64,000 nt of DNA from Petunia secreta (GCA_029990175.1 JARKIP010000035.1:36346001-36410000), one strand, 5' to 3'. Numbered from the stretch's first letter, positions 30,248 to 41,008 are shown. Notes: generated by a model from the letters alone, not told the origin. Translations and numbers: made by a program.

Positions 30248-33200
30248 ATGGCGGATGAGAAGGCCAAATCAACCATTGAGGTTCCCGTTGACGTCTTGGC
30301 TAGTCTATTGGCCGAGGTGAAAACCTTGAACCTTAGAATGGAGGTCTTGGAAAAGGAAAGGACCCCGAGTGTCCAAAAGGATGCCAATGAAGGCACAAGT
30401 GATGATTCAATCATGAAACCGGATCAATATGCGGAGTTAGTTCGTCGACAACGGTTGAGGGACGAGGCTCTTGCTAGAGAAAGATCGTTGGGCACTCCCC
30501 AACCCTTGGGCAATCCCCAAGGAGATGTCCCACTCTTAAGGCCCCGAAGAAATGTGATTCCTCTTGAGCAAGTTGATGAAGCTCAAGAAGGGGAGGGCCT
30601 CGGTTTAGATGATGATTTTGATGCTCATTATCCACCTAGGAGAGCGATGAACGGAGGCCGAGGGATGGATGGATGTCGTGGGCGAGGTCGAGGACCTCCA
30701 AGGGCTTTCATGGGAAGGGACTTGAGAAGGGAGTATGATGAGGTTGAAGACTACTACGGGGGTCAACCGGGACCACATCGTGGGGGTCGTGACACTAACC
30801 TCAATAGTGTAAAGATCACTATCCCGCCTTTCAAGGGAACTAGTGATCCGGAGGCTTTCTTAGAATGGAAGGTTCAATTGGAGCGGGTCTTTGACATGAA
30901 TGATATGTCCGAGGAGAAGAAGGCTACATATGCCATTGCTTCCTTTGAATCTTATGCCTCTACATGGTGGGAATCCATGAAGCGTTCGAGGAGACGACTT
31001 GGGTTGCGGATGAACATCACTTGGGAAGAGTTGAAAGAAATAATGAGCAACAAGTATGTGACTCCCAAGTACCGACAAGAGCAACTCAAACGGCTCTATG
31101 AATTGAAGCAAGGCTCCAAACCCGTTGATGAATATTTCAATGATTTTGAGAAGAACCGGATGGCTCTTGATATGGAAACGGAGGATGAGGAACAAGCTAT
31201 CATCCGTTTCAAAAGTGGCTTGAGTAGGGAGATTGCTTCCCAATTGAGGCTACACACCTTCCACTCTCTACAAGATGTGTGTGATGCCGCGGTTGAGGCC
31301 GAGAAGTGGTTCAAAGAAGAAAAGGCTCCTCGCTATAGGAGTACCACCACTACCACTCCAACAACTCGCCCCAAAGAATGGAAGACCCCATACACAAGTG
31401 GTGCAAGTGGGAGTCGAGATGTGAAGAAGCCTTTTGAGAAGGCTACCCCGAGAAGCGACCACAAAGAGGTTGGAGGTAATTCTAAAACTACGTTAAATAC
31501 TCCTTCTTCTTCTTCTTTCCAATGCCATAAATGTAAGGGTTACGGCCACTTTGCCAAAGAGTGCCCTACCCGGAAAACAATGATTGTGATGGATGATGGG
31601 TTGGTCTATGAGGGGGAAAGTGAGTCCGAGGGAGAAGTTGAGGAGGAGAGTGAGGAAGTTGAGGGTGAGGGTGAAGAGAGAGTGACGGAGGGGGATGATC
31701 CCAATATGTTCCTTGTGGTTCGCCGCATTTTGGGAACCATGGTGAGTGAAGAGAGGGAAGATGAACAAAGGGAAAACTTGTTCCATGCTCGGTGTAGAGT
31801 GAAGGGGCAAGTGTGTTCCATGATCATAGACTCGGGTAGTTGTGCGAATGTGGTGAGCCAATCCTTGGTCTCACAATTGAAATTGACTACCCAAAAGCAC
31901 CCTAATCCCTACCGTTTGCAATGGTTGAGTGAGTGTGGGGAATTGAGGGTCTTGAAGCAAGTCTTTATTAGGTTCAAGATTGGGAACTATCAAGATGAAC
32001 ACATGTTTGACGTGGTGCCAATGCAAGCATGCCACCTTTTATTTGGTAGGCCGTGGCAATACGACAAACAAGTGGTTCATGATGGCCGGGCCAACACTTA
32101 CACGGTTAGACATGAGGGGAAGAAGTTTGTGCTCACACCCTTGTCCCCAAAGCAAGTAAGTGAAGACTATCGGCGCATGAAAGAGTTGAGGGAAGCGGCT
32201 AAGGCCAAGTCCCCGGTTGTGGCCAAACCTTTGGCCGAGACTCCACCATCTTCCACCGGTCGCATGTGTGCCATGATGCAACCGGGTGAGATTTTGAAAG
32301 GTAATGATGGCACCAAAATGCTCATATGCCTAGTGCACAAAGGTATGGTTTTAAATTCCGAAAGTGATTATTTATCTAACCCTAACCCTTTGCCTAGTGC
32401 CATTGAAAATGTTTTGAAGGTTTATGAGGACATGTTCCCGGATGAGATGCCAGATGGATTGCCTCCTTTGAGGGGCATTGAACATCAAATTGACTTTGTC
32501 CCGGGATCTCAAATTCCCAATAAGCCGGCATATAGGAGCAACCCCGAGGACACAAGGGAGCTACAAAAGCAAATTGATGAGTTGCTCACCAAAGGCTTGG
32601 TGAGGGAGAGCTTGAGCCCTTGTGCCGTGCCCGTGATCCTTGTTCCGAAGAAGGATGGCACTTGGAGGATGTGTGTGGATTGTCGAGCGGTCAACAAGAT
32701 CACGGTAAAGTATCGACATCCCATACCTCGTTTGGATGATATGTTGGATGAGCTTAGTGGTTCTAGTGTCTTTTCTAAAATAGACCTTAGGTCCGGCTAC
32801 CATCAAATCCGGATGAAACCCGGGGATGAGTGGAAAACCGCATTCAAGACCAAGTTTGGTCTATATGAATGGTTGGTGATGCCCTTCGGCCTCTCCAACG
32901 CACCTAGCACCTTCATGAGATTAATGAACCACGTGCTTAAGCCATTCATCAACAAATTCGTGGTCGTCTACTTTGATGACATATTGATTTATAGCAAGTC
33001 AATAGGCGACCATGTGGGCCACTTGAGTCAAGTGCTTGAAGTGCTACGAGCCGAGAAGCTCTATGCCAACTTTAAGAAGTGCGCCTTTTGTGTTGAAAAG
33101 GTTGTCTTTTTGGGCTTTGTTGTTAGTGTCAATGGTGTAGAAGTTGATGAGTCCAAAGTTGAAGCCATTAGAGATTGGCCTACTCCCACCACCGTTTCTC

Positions 33201-35290
33201 ATGTGCGGAGTTTTCATGGCCTTGCTAGTTTCTATCGGCGCTTTGTTAGAGACTTTAGCACCATTGCCGCACCACTCACCGAGTTGGTGAAAAAGGACAA
33301 GTCCTTTGTTTGGGGAGAGCCGCAAGAGAAGGCTTTCCAAGAATTGAAAAGTAGGTTAAGTACCGCCCCATTGTTGCAATTGCCCGACTTCGGGAAGGCT
33401 TTTGAGGTAGAATGTGATGCCTCGGGGGTGGGTATTGGGGGTGTTCTCATGCAAGAAGGGAAACCCGTTGCCTACTTTAGTGAGAAGTTAAAGGGCGCAA
33501 CCTTGAATTACTCTACGTATGACAAGGAGTTGTATGCCCTAGTGAGAGCTTTGGCCCATTGGCAACACTATCTTTGGCCTCGGGAATTCGTGATCAAGAG
33601 TGACCATGAGTCACTCAAACATCTAAGAGGCCAAGAGAAGTTGAACAAAAGACATGCCAAGTGGGTGGAGTTTATTGAGTCCTTCCCTTATGTAATTCAT
33701 TACAAACGGGGTAAGGACAATGTTGTAGCCGATGCGCTTTCTAGGAAATTCGCCCTTGCTACCACTCTAGCTTCTAGACTCATGGGTTTTGAAAGTATAA
33801 AATCTTTGTATGAGCATGACCCAAAACTCAAGAGCATTCATGATGCTCTAGTGAGTGGGGAGAGGGTGGAAAAGTATCAATGGGTAGATGGTTACATCTT
33901 CAAGAACGGGAGAGTGTGTGTCCCCGAGTCCTCTTGGAGAGATGTGCTAGTGCAAGAAGCACATTGCGGGGGCTTGATGGGTCACTTTGGGGTGGACAAG
34001 ACTATGGCCATACTTAAAGAACAATTCCATTGGCCGAAAATGAGGCCTCTTGTGGAACGATTTTGCAATGCTTGCTTGGATTGCAAGAAGGCCAAGTCTA
34101 AGTCCAACAACCATGGCTTGTACACTCCTTTACCCGTACCTACTAGCCCGTGGGTTGATATCTCTATGGATTTTGTGATGGCTTTACCCCGGACTAGAGG
34201 AGGACACGATAGCATTTATGTTGCCGTTGATAGGTTCTCCAAGATGGCTCACTTCATTCCGTGCAAAAAGACTAATGATGCACAACATGTAGCTTCTTTG
34301 TTTATTGATAATGTCTTGAAATTGCATGGGGTGCCTCGCACCATTGTTAGTGATAGGGACTCCAAGTTCCTTAGCCATTTTTGGAAGTGTTTGTGGGGTG
34401 CTCTTGGCACCAAGTTGCTCTTCTCCACGTCCCACCACCCTCAAACCGATGGGCAAACCGAGGTGGTGAACCGGACTTTGGGAGCTCTACTTAGAGCTAT
34501 GACCAAAGGAAAGGCCGGGACTTGGATTGATAAGCTACCACTCATGGAGTTTGCATATAACCGAACTTTGCATCGTATGATTGGCATGACTCCTTTTGAG
34601 TGTGTTTATGGTTTTAACCCCTTGATTCCCCTTGATCTTACCCCTTTGCCAAGGGATGTGGTTGTTGATTTTGAAGGTAAAGCTCGGGCCAAGGCATTGC
34701 TTGAACTTCATGCCAAGGCGCGGAAGACTTTGGAGGAGGCCTATGAGAAGATAGCAACCAAGAAAAACAAAGGAAGAAAGAAGGTGGATTTCAAGAAGGG
34801 AGATTGGGTATGGGTGCACTTCCGCAAGGAAAGATTTCCAAATCATAGGAAGGGGAAGTTGGCACCAAGAGGAGATGGCCCTTTCCAAGTGTTGTCCAAG
34901 ATCAACAACAATGCATATGTGATAGATTTGCCCGGTGAGTATAATGTTTCCGCCACTTTCAATGTTACTGACTTGACTTCTTTTGATGTAGGTAATGATA
35001 CCTTGGAGGAGGACGCCTTAATTTCGAGGACGAAATCTTCTCAAGAAGGGGAGGATGATGCAACCCAAATTGCATCAAGGCCATTCACTCGAAGTCAAGC
35101 TAAGGAGATACAAGACACTCACCTACACTTGGTTTGGAAAGGCATGGATGTTGAGAGCTCCGGAACCACTTTGAAAATCATGCAATGGAGCACCATGGAA
35201 GGAGGACCACCTAGGACACTTGGAGAGGCTCAAGAGACACAAACGGAGACACCCCAAGAGGCTTCAGGAAGAGGCGGACCGCCTACCTGA
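30248..35290 (+). CDS. Gag-PR-RT-RNaseH-IN polyprotein of element H
   Basis: 1680 aa from ATG 30248 (MADEKAKSTIEV); the frame is open a little further upstream, but this ATG follows the AGGTACA context shared with D and O. Gag with the EVPVDVL start and an Arg/Gly-rich stretch (about 130-170), capsid-like region about 190-370, zinc knuckle CHKCKGYGHFAKEC near 425, retropepsin DSG at 528-530, RT YFDD at 908-911, RNase H ECDASG near 1051, IN HHCC from about 1238, IN catalytic D near 1306, D near 1368 and E near 1404, GPF-type C-terminus. The last about 78 codons lie in the 3' LTR and include RPFTRSQAKEIQ. All key residues are present, so it is probably active. It synthesises cDNA in virus-like particles and integrates it. 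Confidence 0.94.
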   Translation: MADEKAKSTIEVPVDVLASLLAEVKTLNLRMEVLEKERTPSVQKDANEGTSDDSIMKPDQYAELVRRQRLRDEALARERSLGTPQPLGNPQGDVPLLRPRRNVIPLEQVDEAQEGEGLGLDDDFDAHYPPRRAMNGGRGMDGCRGRGRGPPRAFMGRDLRREYDEVEDYYGGQPGPHRGGRDTNLNSVKITIPPFKGTSDPEAFLEWKVQLERVFDMNDMSEEKKATYAIASFESYASTWWESMKRSRRRLGLRMNITWEELKEIMSNKYVTPKYRQEQLKRLYELKQGSKPVDEYFNDFEKNRMALDMETEDEEQAIIRFKSGLSREIASQLRLHTFHSLQDVCDAAVEAEKWFKEEKAPRYRSTTTTTPTTRPKEWKTPYTSGASGSRDVKKPFEKATPRSDHKEVGGNSKTTLNTPSSSSFQCHKCKGYGHFAKECPTRKTMIVMDDGLVYEGESESEGEVEEESEEVEGEGEERVTEGDDPNMFLVVRRILGTMVSEEREDEQRENLFHARCRVKGQVCSMIIDSGSCANVVSQSLVSQLKLTTQKHPNPYRLQWLSECGELRVLKQVFIRFKIGNYQDEHMFDVVPMQACHLLFGRPWQYDKQVVHDGRANTYTVRHEGKKFVLTPLSPKQVSEDYRRMKELREAAKAKSPVVAKPLAETPPSSTGRMCAMMQPGEILKGNDGTKMLICLVHKGMVLNSESDYLSNPNPLPSAIENVLKVYEDMFPDEMPDGLPPLRGIEHQIDFVPGSQIPNKPAYRSNPEDTRELQKQIDELLTKGLVRESLSPCAVPVILVPKKDGTWRMCVDCRAVNKITVKYRHPIPRLDDMLDELSGSSVFSKIDLRSGYHQIRMKPGDEWKTAFKTKFGLYEWLVMPFGLSNAPSTFMRLMNHVLKPFINKFVVVYFDDILIYSKSIGDHVGHLSQVLEVLRAEKLYANFKKCAFCVEKVVFLGFVVSVNGVEVDESKVEAIRDWPTPTTVSHVRSFHGLASFYRRFVRDFSTIAAPLTELVKKDKSFVWGEPQEKAFQELKSRLSTAPLLQLPDFGKAFEVECDASGVGIGGVLMQEGKPVAYFSEKLKGATLNYSTYDKELYALVRALAHWQHYLWPREFVIKSDHESLKHLRGQEKLNKRHAKWVEFIESFPYVIHYKRGKDNVVADALSRKFALATTLASRLMGFESIKSLYEHDPKLKSIHDALVSGERVEKYQWVDGYIFKNGRVCVPESSWRDVLVQEAHCGGLMGHFGVDKTMAILKEQFHWPKMRPLVERFCNACLDCKKAKSKSNNHGLYTPLPVPTSPWVDISMDFVMALPRTRGGHDSIYVAVDRFSKMAHFIPCKKTNDAQHVASLFIDNVLKLHGVPRTIVSDRDSKFLSHFWKCLWGALGTKLLFSTSHHPQTDGQTEVVNRTLGALLRAMTKGKAGTWIDKLPLMEFAYNRTLHRMIGMTPFECVYGFNPLIPLDLTPLPRDVVVDFEGKARAKALLELHAKARKTLEEAYEKIATKKNKGRKKVDFKKGDWVWVHFRKERFPNHRKGKLAPRGDGPFQVLSKINNNAYVIDLPGEYNVSATFNVTDLTSFDVGNDTLEEDALISRTKSSQEGEDDATQIASRPFTRSQAKEIQDTHLHLVWKGMDVESSGTTLKIMQWSTMEGGPPRTLGEAQETQTETPQEASGRGGPPT

Positions 35291-35883
35291 AGAGGCGGAC
35301 CGCCTAGAAGATGAGCACTCTCTGGATTTTGGGAGAGGCGGACCGCCTACCTCACAGAGGCGGACCGCCTCCTTGACTGGTGGCCTCAGGAAGCTTGAGC
35401 AGGGCGGAGCGCCTACTAGGGGTGGGCGGACCGCCTACCCCTGTTGTGAACCCATCCGAATTTTGACTATTTTGTGTGTATAATTCCAACTTTGGCCCTA
35501 AGTGGCTTCTATTGTTTAAACCCACTTAGGGGTATTTTAGGCACTTCATTACAAGTTTGTAGAAGGCTATAAAAGCCTTCATTAGGTCTTGAACTCATTT
35601 TTTTCAACCTATCTTGAATGCAAAACACAAGAGAAATACTCTCTATCGAAACCTTTGATTCTTGGCTTGAATTTCAATTGGACGACTCCAAGTTGAACCT
35701 CAAACCTCCCGACCATTCTATTTGCAAGGACCACGTGATTCTTGAGGATAGTTGCATAGTGCTAGGTGATTCTTTCCAATCGTTCGGGGTGTAACGGAAC
35801 AAGTTCTCCGTTGCTACTCGACTTTAGTGTAAGTCTCGTCTCACTTTTATCTCTTTATCGCTTTCGTATTTTCGATTGCATCA
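35056..35883 (+). repeat. Element H 3' LTR
   Basis: 828 bp, nearly identical to 28235-29062, preceded by PPT 35043-35055. Confidence 0.94.
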
Positions 35884-35888
35884 TACAC

Positions 35889-36687
35889 CCCGAGAGAAGG
35901 ACAAGAACACCTACGCTATGCAACTACCCTCGAGCTAACGCGAGCACGCAAGTAGAATGGTCGGAGAGGAAGAGTATTCATCTAGATCCGCTAGAAGACA
36001 TACAAGTCCAAGATCAAAGGGTTTCATTCAATACCAAGAGCCATGCTCATGTTCAATGTTCAACATTCATCAATATCAATAATAAGCTAAGTGTAAAATA
36101 AGCTAGGCTTGGGTATTTATAGTGTTTTCCCAAGCTTACACAAAGACGTAATTACCCTTACTAATAAGGTTCATCAAATAAGCCACGTAGGGCAAAACAG
36201 TAAAAGAAACATAAGTTCAGCAGCTAGGTGGGGCGCCTGGGGCTGGGAGGGGCGCCTGGTTCATGCTGAAGCTAGGCTGGGCGCCTGGATCTAGGCGGGG
36301 CGCCTGGCTTGGCCTTCAGCTAGGCTGGGCGCCTGAAGCTAGGCGGGGCGCCTGGCTTGGCCTTCAGCTAGGCTGGGCGCCTGAAGCTAGGCGGGGCGCC
36401 TGGCTTGGCCTTCAGCTAGGCTGGGCGCCTAGCCAGGTGGGGCGCCTGGTGCATTTTCTGAGCCTTAGGCAGTGAGCTCCCTAGGCGGGGCGCCTGGGCT
36501 AGGCGGGGCGCCTAGCTCTGCTGGGTTCTCTTCTTCCTTAGGCGTGAGGCCTAGTTTGAGCACCCGGAACGGCTTCCAATCGCTTCCTTCTTCAAGGCCC
36601 TTCCTCACCAAGTGTAAATGCGCTTCTTGGACATCCTTGGCTTGGCTCCGAGTGAATGGTCTCCTCGTGGTGGATTGCCCGGCATCA
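35889..36687 (-). repeat. Element I/L 3' LTR, remainder
   Basis: Starts in sense at TGATGCCGGGC (complement ends 36687). Carries a dense array of GGCGGGGCGCC / GGCTGGGCGCC blocks at 36228-36515, including a tandem unit of about 56 bp repeated at about 36290-36420, and a TATA-like box near 36113-36119. LTR length without H is about 896 bp. Confidence 0.8.
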
Positions 36688-37885
36688 TCCTCCCCTTCTT
36701 GAGAAGATTTCGTCCTCGAAATCGAGGCATCATCATCCACGACCCCTTCATTACCTACATCCAAAGGAACCAAGTCACAAACATTGAAAGTATTAGAAAC
36801 TTGATACTCACTTGGCAAGTCGATCACGTAGGCGTTGTTGTTTATCTTTGAGAGCACTTGGAATGGACCATCACCACGGGGTGCTAACTTCCCTTTCCTA
36901 AGGTTCGGAAACCTTTCTTTCCGGAAGTGCACCCACACATAGTCACCCTTCTTGAGTTCCACCTTCTTGCGTCCTTTATTTTTCTTGGAAGCAACCTTAG
37001 CATAGGCTTCCTCCAAATTCTTCTTCGCCTTGGCATGGAGTTCCATCATTGCTTTTGCTCTAGCTTTACCTTCAAAATTAACAACCATTTCCCTTGGCAA
37101 AGGGGTTAGATCAAGGGGAATCAAGGGGTTAAAACCATACACACACTCGAATGGAGTCATGCCAATCATTCTATGCACGGTTCGATTGTAGGCAAACTCC
37201 ATAAGAGGTAGCTTATCTATCCAAGTCCCACCCTTACCTCGGGTCATGGCTCTAAGAAGAGCACCCAAGGTTCGGTTCACCACTTCGGTTTGCCCATCGG
37301 TTTGGGGGTGGTGGGACGAAGAAAACAAGAGTTTGGTGCCAAGGGCACCCCATAAACTCCTCCAAAAATGACTTAGGAACTTAGTGTCCCTATCACTCAC
37401 TATGGTTTGAGGCACACCATGCAATTTCAAGATATTATCAATAAACAAGGTTGCAACATGTTGTGCATCATCACATTTACGACATGGAATGAAATGAGCC
37501 ATTTTGGAGAACCTATCCACAACAACATAAATGCTATCATGGCCCCCCCTAGTCCTTGGTAATCCCATCACAAAATCCATCGAGATATCCAACCATGGAC
37601 TAGTAGGTACGGGGAGTGGGGTATACAAACCATGGGAGTTCGATTTGGACTTAGCAACCTTGCATTCAAGACAAGAGTTGCAAAGCTTCTCAACATGAGT
37701 TCCCATTTTTGGCCAATGGAATTGTTCCCGAAGGATGGCCAAGGTCTTGTCCCGACCAAAATGACCCATGAGTCCTCCACAATGTGCCTCTCGCACAAGC
37801 AATTCCCTCCATGAGGACTCGGGTATGCATACTTTACCATTCTTAAAGATATAACCATTAACCCATTGGTATTTCTCAACTCTCT
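36466..37885 (-). pseudogene. Element I/L polyprotein, integrase part and LTR tail
   Basis: Minus-strand frame with ERVEKYQWVNGYIF, zinc HHCC motif (AHCGGLMGHFGRDKT, then CNSCLEC), IN core ISMDFVMGLP, SDRDTKF and TDGQTEVVNRTLG, the GPF-type C-terminus (APRGDGPFQVLSKI) and a tail into the LTR with RPFTRSQAKDVQ. The stop is at 36465-36467. All three catalytic residues are present. It is separated from RT by element J, so it cannot be expressed as one polyprotein. Confidence 0.85.
36688..36700 (-). promoter_or_regulatory. Element I/L polypurine tract
   Basis: Complement of AAGAAGGGGAGGA next to the LTR. Confidence 0.8.
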
Positions 37886-37891
37886 CCCCCT

Positions 37892-38012
37892 TGATGTAGG
37901 GAAAACCTACGAAAGCGATAAAAGATAAAAGTGAGACGAGACTTACACTAAAGTCGAGTAGCAACGGAGAACTTGTTCCGTTACACCCCGATCGATTGGA
38001 AAGAATCACCTA
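37892..38012 (-). repeat. LTR 3'-end fragment fused to the element J ORF
   Basis: In sense, from CTAGGTGATTC to CTACATCA. About 105 bases match the last part of the H LTR (around 28940-29050) and not the J LTR. It replaces the J 3' untranslated region, PPT and 3' LTR, and supplies the J stop codon. Confidence 0.7.
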
Positions 38013-40883
38013 GGTCCACAAGAAAAGTGCAATTTGTGTGGAAAACACACTCTTGTGATAGAGCCAAGCATCAACACCCATTAAAAGGCGTATATCCCCA
38101 AAGGACACAATAAGTTCTTGGCTCAACAAGAACAAGCACTCAAGATCATAACAAGCAAAGAGATCAAAGTCATGGAACATGTAGCAATCAAATGTCCTAT
38201 GACCCCTAAGCTTACTATCAACACACCAAGCCTTCAAATCAAGTTTATCACAATGTGACACATCGGCTTTGGCGTGTTTAACACTCAAGGTGTGCTCAAC
38301 ATGTGGGATGGAGTAAGTGAAATAGTTCAATTCACAACTAACATCGATTACTCCACTCCCCTTCTTAAGAGCATTCTTATACACACCGAGAGGTACCTCC
38401 TCACCTCCAAATCTCCCTCCAAGACAACCCTCGCCACTAGACAAACTCCCAAGGGAGGTCTCATACAACGGGTTATCTATAGAGTTAGGCATTCCAATCC
38501 ATGGAGGTCCAAACTCACAACCTACTCTAGTTTGGTACAATTCACCATTTTCATTGAAGTTGCCCTCATACAAAGGATTAGTATAGGCACAATTCTCAAG
38601 CTCGCTAGCAAGCAAAGGTGAAGTTCTCAAACTAGAGACCACATCTAAACTTGAGGAGTCATCGAACACAAGTCGATCTATCTCATTCTCAAGAGACTCC
38701 TCAAGGTTACAAACTTCCTCACTACGACACAAGATACCACCGCTAGCAAATAAGCAATCAAAGGAAAGAATAGGATAATCATGCAATTCATCTTCTCCTT
38801 TATCAAACATGGGTGGGGTGTCATAACAAGGGTCACAAACAAGGTCAACTTCAATATTGTCACTAAAGAGAGGTTCAATAAAAACCGAGCTCACATCATG
38901 ATGTGGCTTTTCAACCCTCTCAACTAGTGGTTCGTTTTCACACAAAAGTTGACCCAAAGGCTCTACGCTAGTTGCAAACACATTATAGTCATGCAAATCA
39001 TCAACTAGCCTAGAGTTTTCACTAACAACATCACAAGACAAGGAAGTATCATGCTCAAGGAAGGAAGAACTAACACATACCGTTGAAGTGTCATGGATGT
39101 CTCCACCTTGTAGCTCACATTTGGCATCTCCTTCACCTTGTCTTTCCATCTTGGAACATGGTTGAGGCTCCATTGGTTTGCCTCCAAGAATCCCTACACA
39201 AGAATTCAAACACATAGAAGAAAAAGATAAAGGGTTAGGGTTAGAATAAGGGGTGCCCTCACTCTCAATTTTTCCTTTTCCCTCTTTCTTTTCCCTCATT
39301 TTTTTTCCAAGGTCGGGTGTAGATTCGGGTGGCGACAACTCACTCACATCACTCAACTCAACCTCTCCTTTTTCCACTCGAGAGTTGTCACCGGTCGCTC
39401 CCTTACTCCTCTCTATCTTTTGTCTCTCAAATTCGGGCGAATTGGGACGAGGCCCAAGAATACCCATAGCCGGAGTAGGTGGACTTTTCACGTCAACCCG
39501 GAATCTAGGACTAGGAGACTCATCAGTTGATGTCTCCTTCTTCTTCATTGGTGAACCACTCGGCTTTGGAAGTGGCTTCGGGCTCACCTTGTTGACATTT
39601 GTCAACTCTTTTATAGCACTAGTCCCACCACTTCTTGTAATTGTAGGACTCCTTGATTGCTCAATTTGACCCATGGAATGAAGATCTCGCTCCTTGCTCC
39701 TTTGCATTGCCAAAGAAAGTGCAATAGTAGGCACTTGGCCTCTTGCCCGATAAGGCACAAAGTCATAAACCCTTTGCCCTATGCTCACAAGATACGCATC
39801 CTTCATAGCAATATGTCGCACACTCTTGTCTTGCAACCATGGCTCACCTAGCCAAACATCAACATGTTGCATTGGATACACATCACACCACACATAACTA
39901 CTATAATTCCTATGAGATAGAAGTACCCGAGCCTCCTTGGAAACCCACACTCCCTCATACTCATAAGGACTCTCTAGCTTACGGCATGGTATCCTCAATT
40001 TTTCAACCAAAGAGGTGCTAATGCAATTAGCATCGGTATCATCAATTTTGAGCAAGTAACCACCAATTCCATTTACCCCAACAACAAACCTTCTTCTACC
40101 CAAGTTTCCTAGAGATGCATCCAAGAAAGAACTTGAATGCCCACGAGTGTCAACACCAACAACTTGGGTCTTCCTTATCCCTCCACTAGCGGTAATACCA
40201 CTAGAACAACCTCCACTTCCCGTCACTCTCCCAACATTAGCAATGTTGTTGGAAGTCAAGGAAGGAACCTCGCCATGGAACCCATAAGTGCCTCTCGCCT
40301 TGGTTCCATGGTCCATAGCACTACTCCTACTACAACCATGCACGCCCTTCACGGCATATAACCCCGTTGTAGCGAAAGCAACACCATCTCTCATACCAAC
40401 CTCCGCATGGGAATTAGAAGCGTTAGGCCGCTTAGCGTACCTAGAAGATGCAAGCTTCTTCTTTCCCACGGAACAACCACCACCACCTCCCATACTAATG
40501 GAAGGTCCTCTACTACTCCCTTGTACACCATTAGCAACACCAAGAGAAGATGCATAAGAACAATTCATATACTCAACATCATCATCAACTCTATCTATGT
40601 CACTATCATGCTCAAATTCATCACAAGTAGAGTAAGTAGGATCAATGTACCTTGAAGCGTCACCATCTTCGTATTCTTGACTTGAAGCATTAGATTCATC
40701 AAATTCATCATCACAAGCTTCATAGTCTTCTTCAACCTCACGATCATCATAGTGAACCGCTTCATCATCATAGGAGCCATAGTTCCCCGAGTCGCCATAG
40801 CAAGACCCATCATCACCATCGTAGGAACCATAGTCTCCCTCGTCTCCACATGAGCCATAACCTCCACATTCATTATCCGACAT
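38010..40883 (-). CDS. Non-autonomous element protein (element J)
   Basis: 957 aa, minus strand, starting MSDNECGGYG. Same order as the C protein: acidic Tyr/Gly repeats, GGGGGCS segment, dead retropepsin-like domain (LLKIDDTDANC, with CDVYPMQHVDVWLGEPW), Ser/Pro linker, C-terminal module to GVDAWLYHKSVF. The last residues (LFLWT, stop) come from the fusion with an H-type LTR fragment. Open throughout. Function unknown. Confidence 0.82.
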   Translation of the reverse strand: MSDNECGGYGSCGDEGDYGSYDGDDGSCYGDSGNYGSYDDEAVHYDDREVEEDYEACDDEFDESNASSQEYEDGDASRYIDPTYSTCDEFEHDSDIDRVDDDVEYMNCSYASSLGVANGVQGSSRGPSISMGGGGGCSVGKKKLASSRYAKRPNASNSHAEVGMRDGVAFATTGLYAVKGVHGCSRSSAMDHGTKARGTYGFHGEVPSLTSNNIANVGRVTGSGGCSSGITASGGIRKTQVVGVDTRGHSSSFLDASLGNLGRRRFVVGVNGIGGYLLKIDDTDANCISTSLVEKLRIPCRKLESPYEYEGVWVSKEARVLLSHRNYSSYVWCDVYPMQHVDVWLGEPWLQDKSVRHIAMKDAYLVSIGQRVYDFVPYRARGQVPTIALSLAMQRSKERDLHSMGQIEQSRSPTITRSGGTSAIKELTNVNKVSPKPLPKPSGSPMKKKETSTDESPSPRFRVDVKSPPTPAMGILGPRPNSPEFERQKIERSKGATGDNSRVEKGEVELSDVSELSPPESTPDLGKKMREKKEGKGKIESEGTPYSNPNPLSFSSMCLNSCVGILGGKPMEPQPCSKMERQGEGDAKCELQGGDIHDTSTVCVSSSFLEHDTSLSCDVVSENSRLVDDLHDYNVFATSVEPLGQLLCENEPLVERVEKPHHDVSSVFIEPLFSDNIEVDLVCDPCYDTPPMFDKGEDELHDYPILSFDCLFASGGILCRSEEVCNLEESLENEIDRLVFDDSSSLDVVSSLRTSPLLASELENCAYTNPLYEGNFNENGELYQTRVGCEFGPPWIGMPNSIDNPLYETSLGSLSSGEGCLGGRFGGEEVPLGVYKNALKKGSGVIDVSCELNYFTYSIPHVEHTLSVKHAKADVSHCDKLDLKAWCVDSKLRGHRTFDCYMFHDFDLFACYDLECLFLLSQELIVSFGDIRLLMGVDAWLYHKSVFSTQIALFLWT

Positions 40884-41008
40884 AGTTGCAACACCAAAAG
40901 ATCAAAACCTCCCGAAAGTCACTCCCTCACGTGTATCACTCAATATATGAACACTCAAGAGCGAGGCCTTTACAACTTGGGAACCAAGGTGATCACAACT
41001 AGCATGTC
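40884..41008 (-). other. Element J leader, ORF-proximal part
   Basis: Noncoding, colinear with the C leader before its start codon. Cut by K at ATGTC (41004-41008). Confidence 0.75.

Larger units (their letters stand above)
28235..35883 (+). mobile_element. Element H, intact autonomous CRM-like retrotransposon
   Basis: 7649 bp, 828-bp LTRs with one difference noticed (CTATTG versus CTATCG near 28826 and 35647), TSD TACAC (28230-28234, 35884-35888), PBS 29065-29076, PPT 35043-35055, one open polyprotein. Inserted in the 3' LTR of I/L. Confidence 0.95.
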
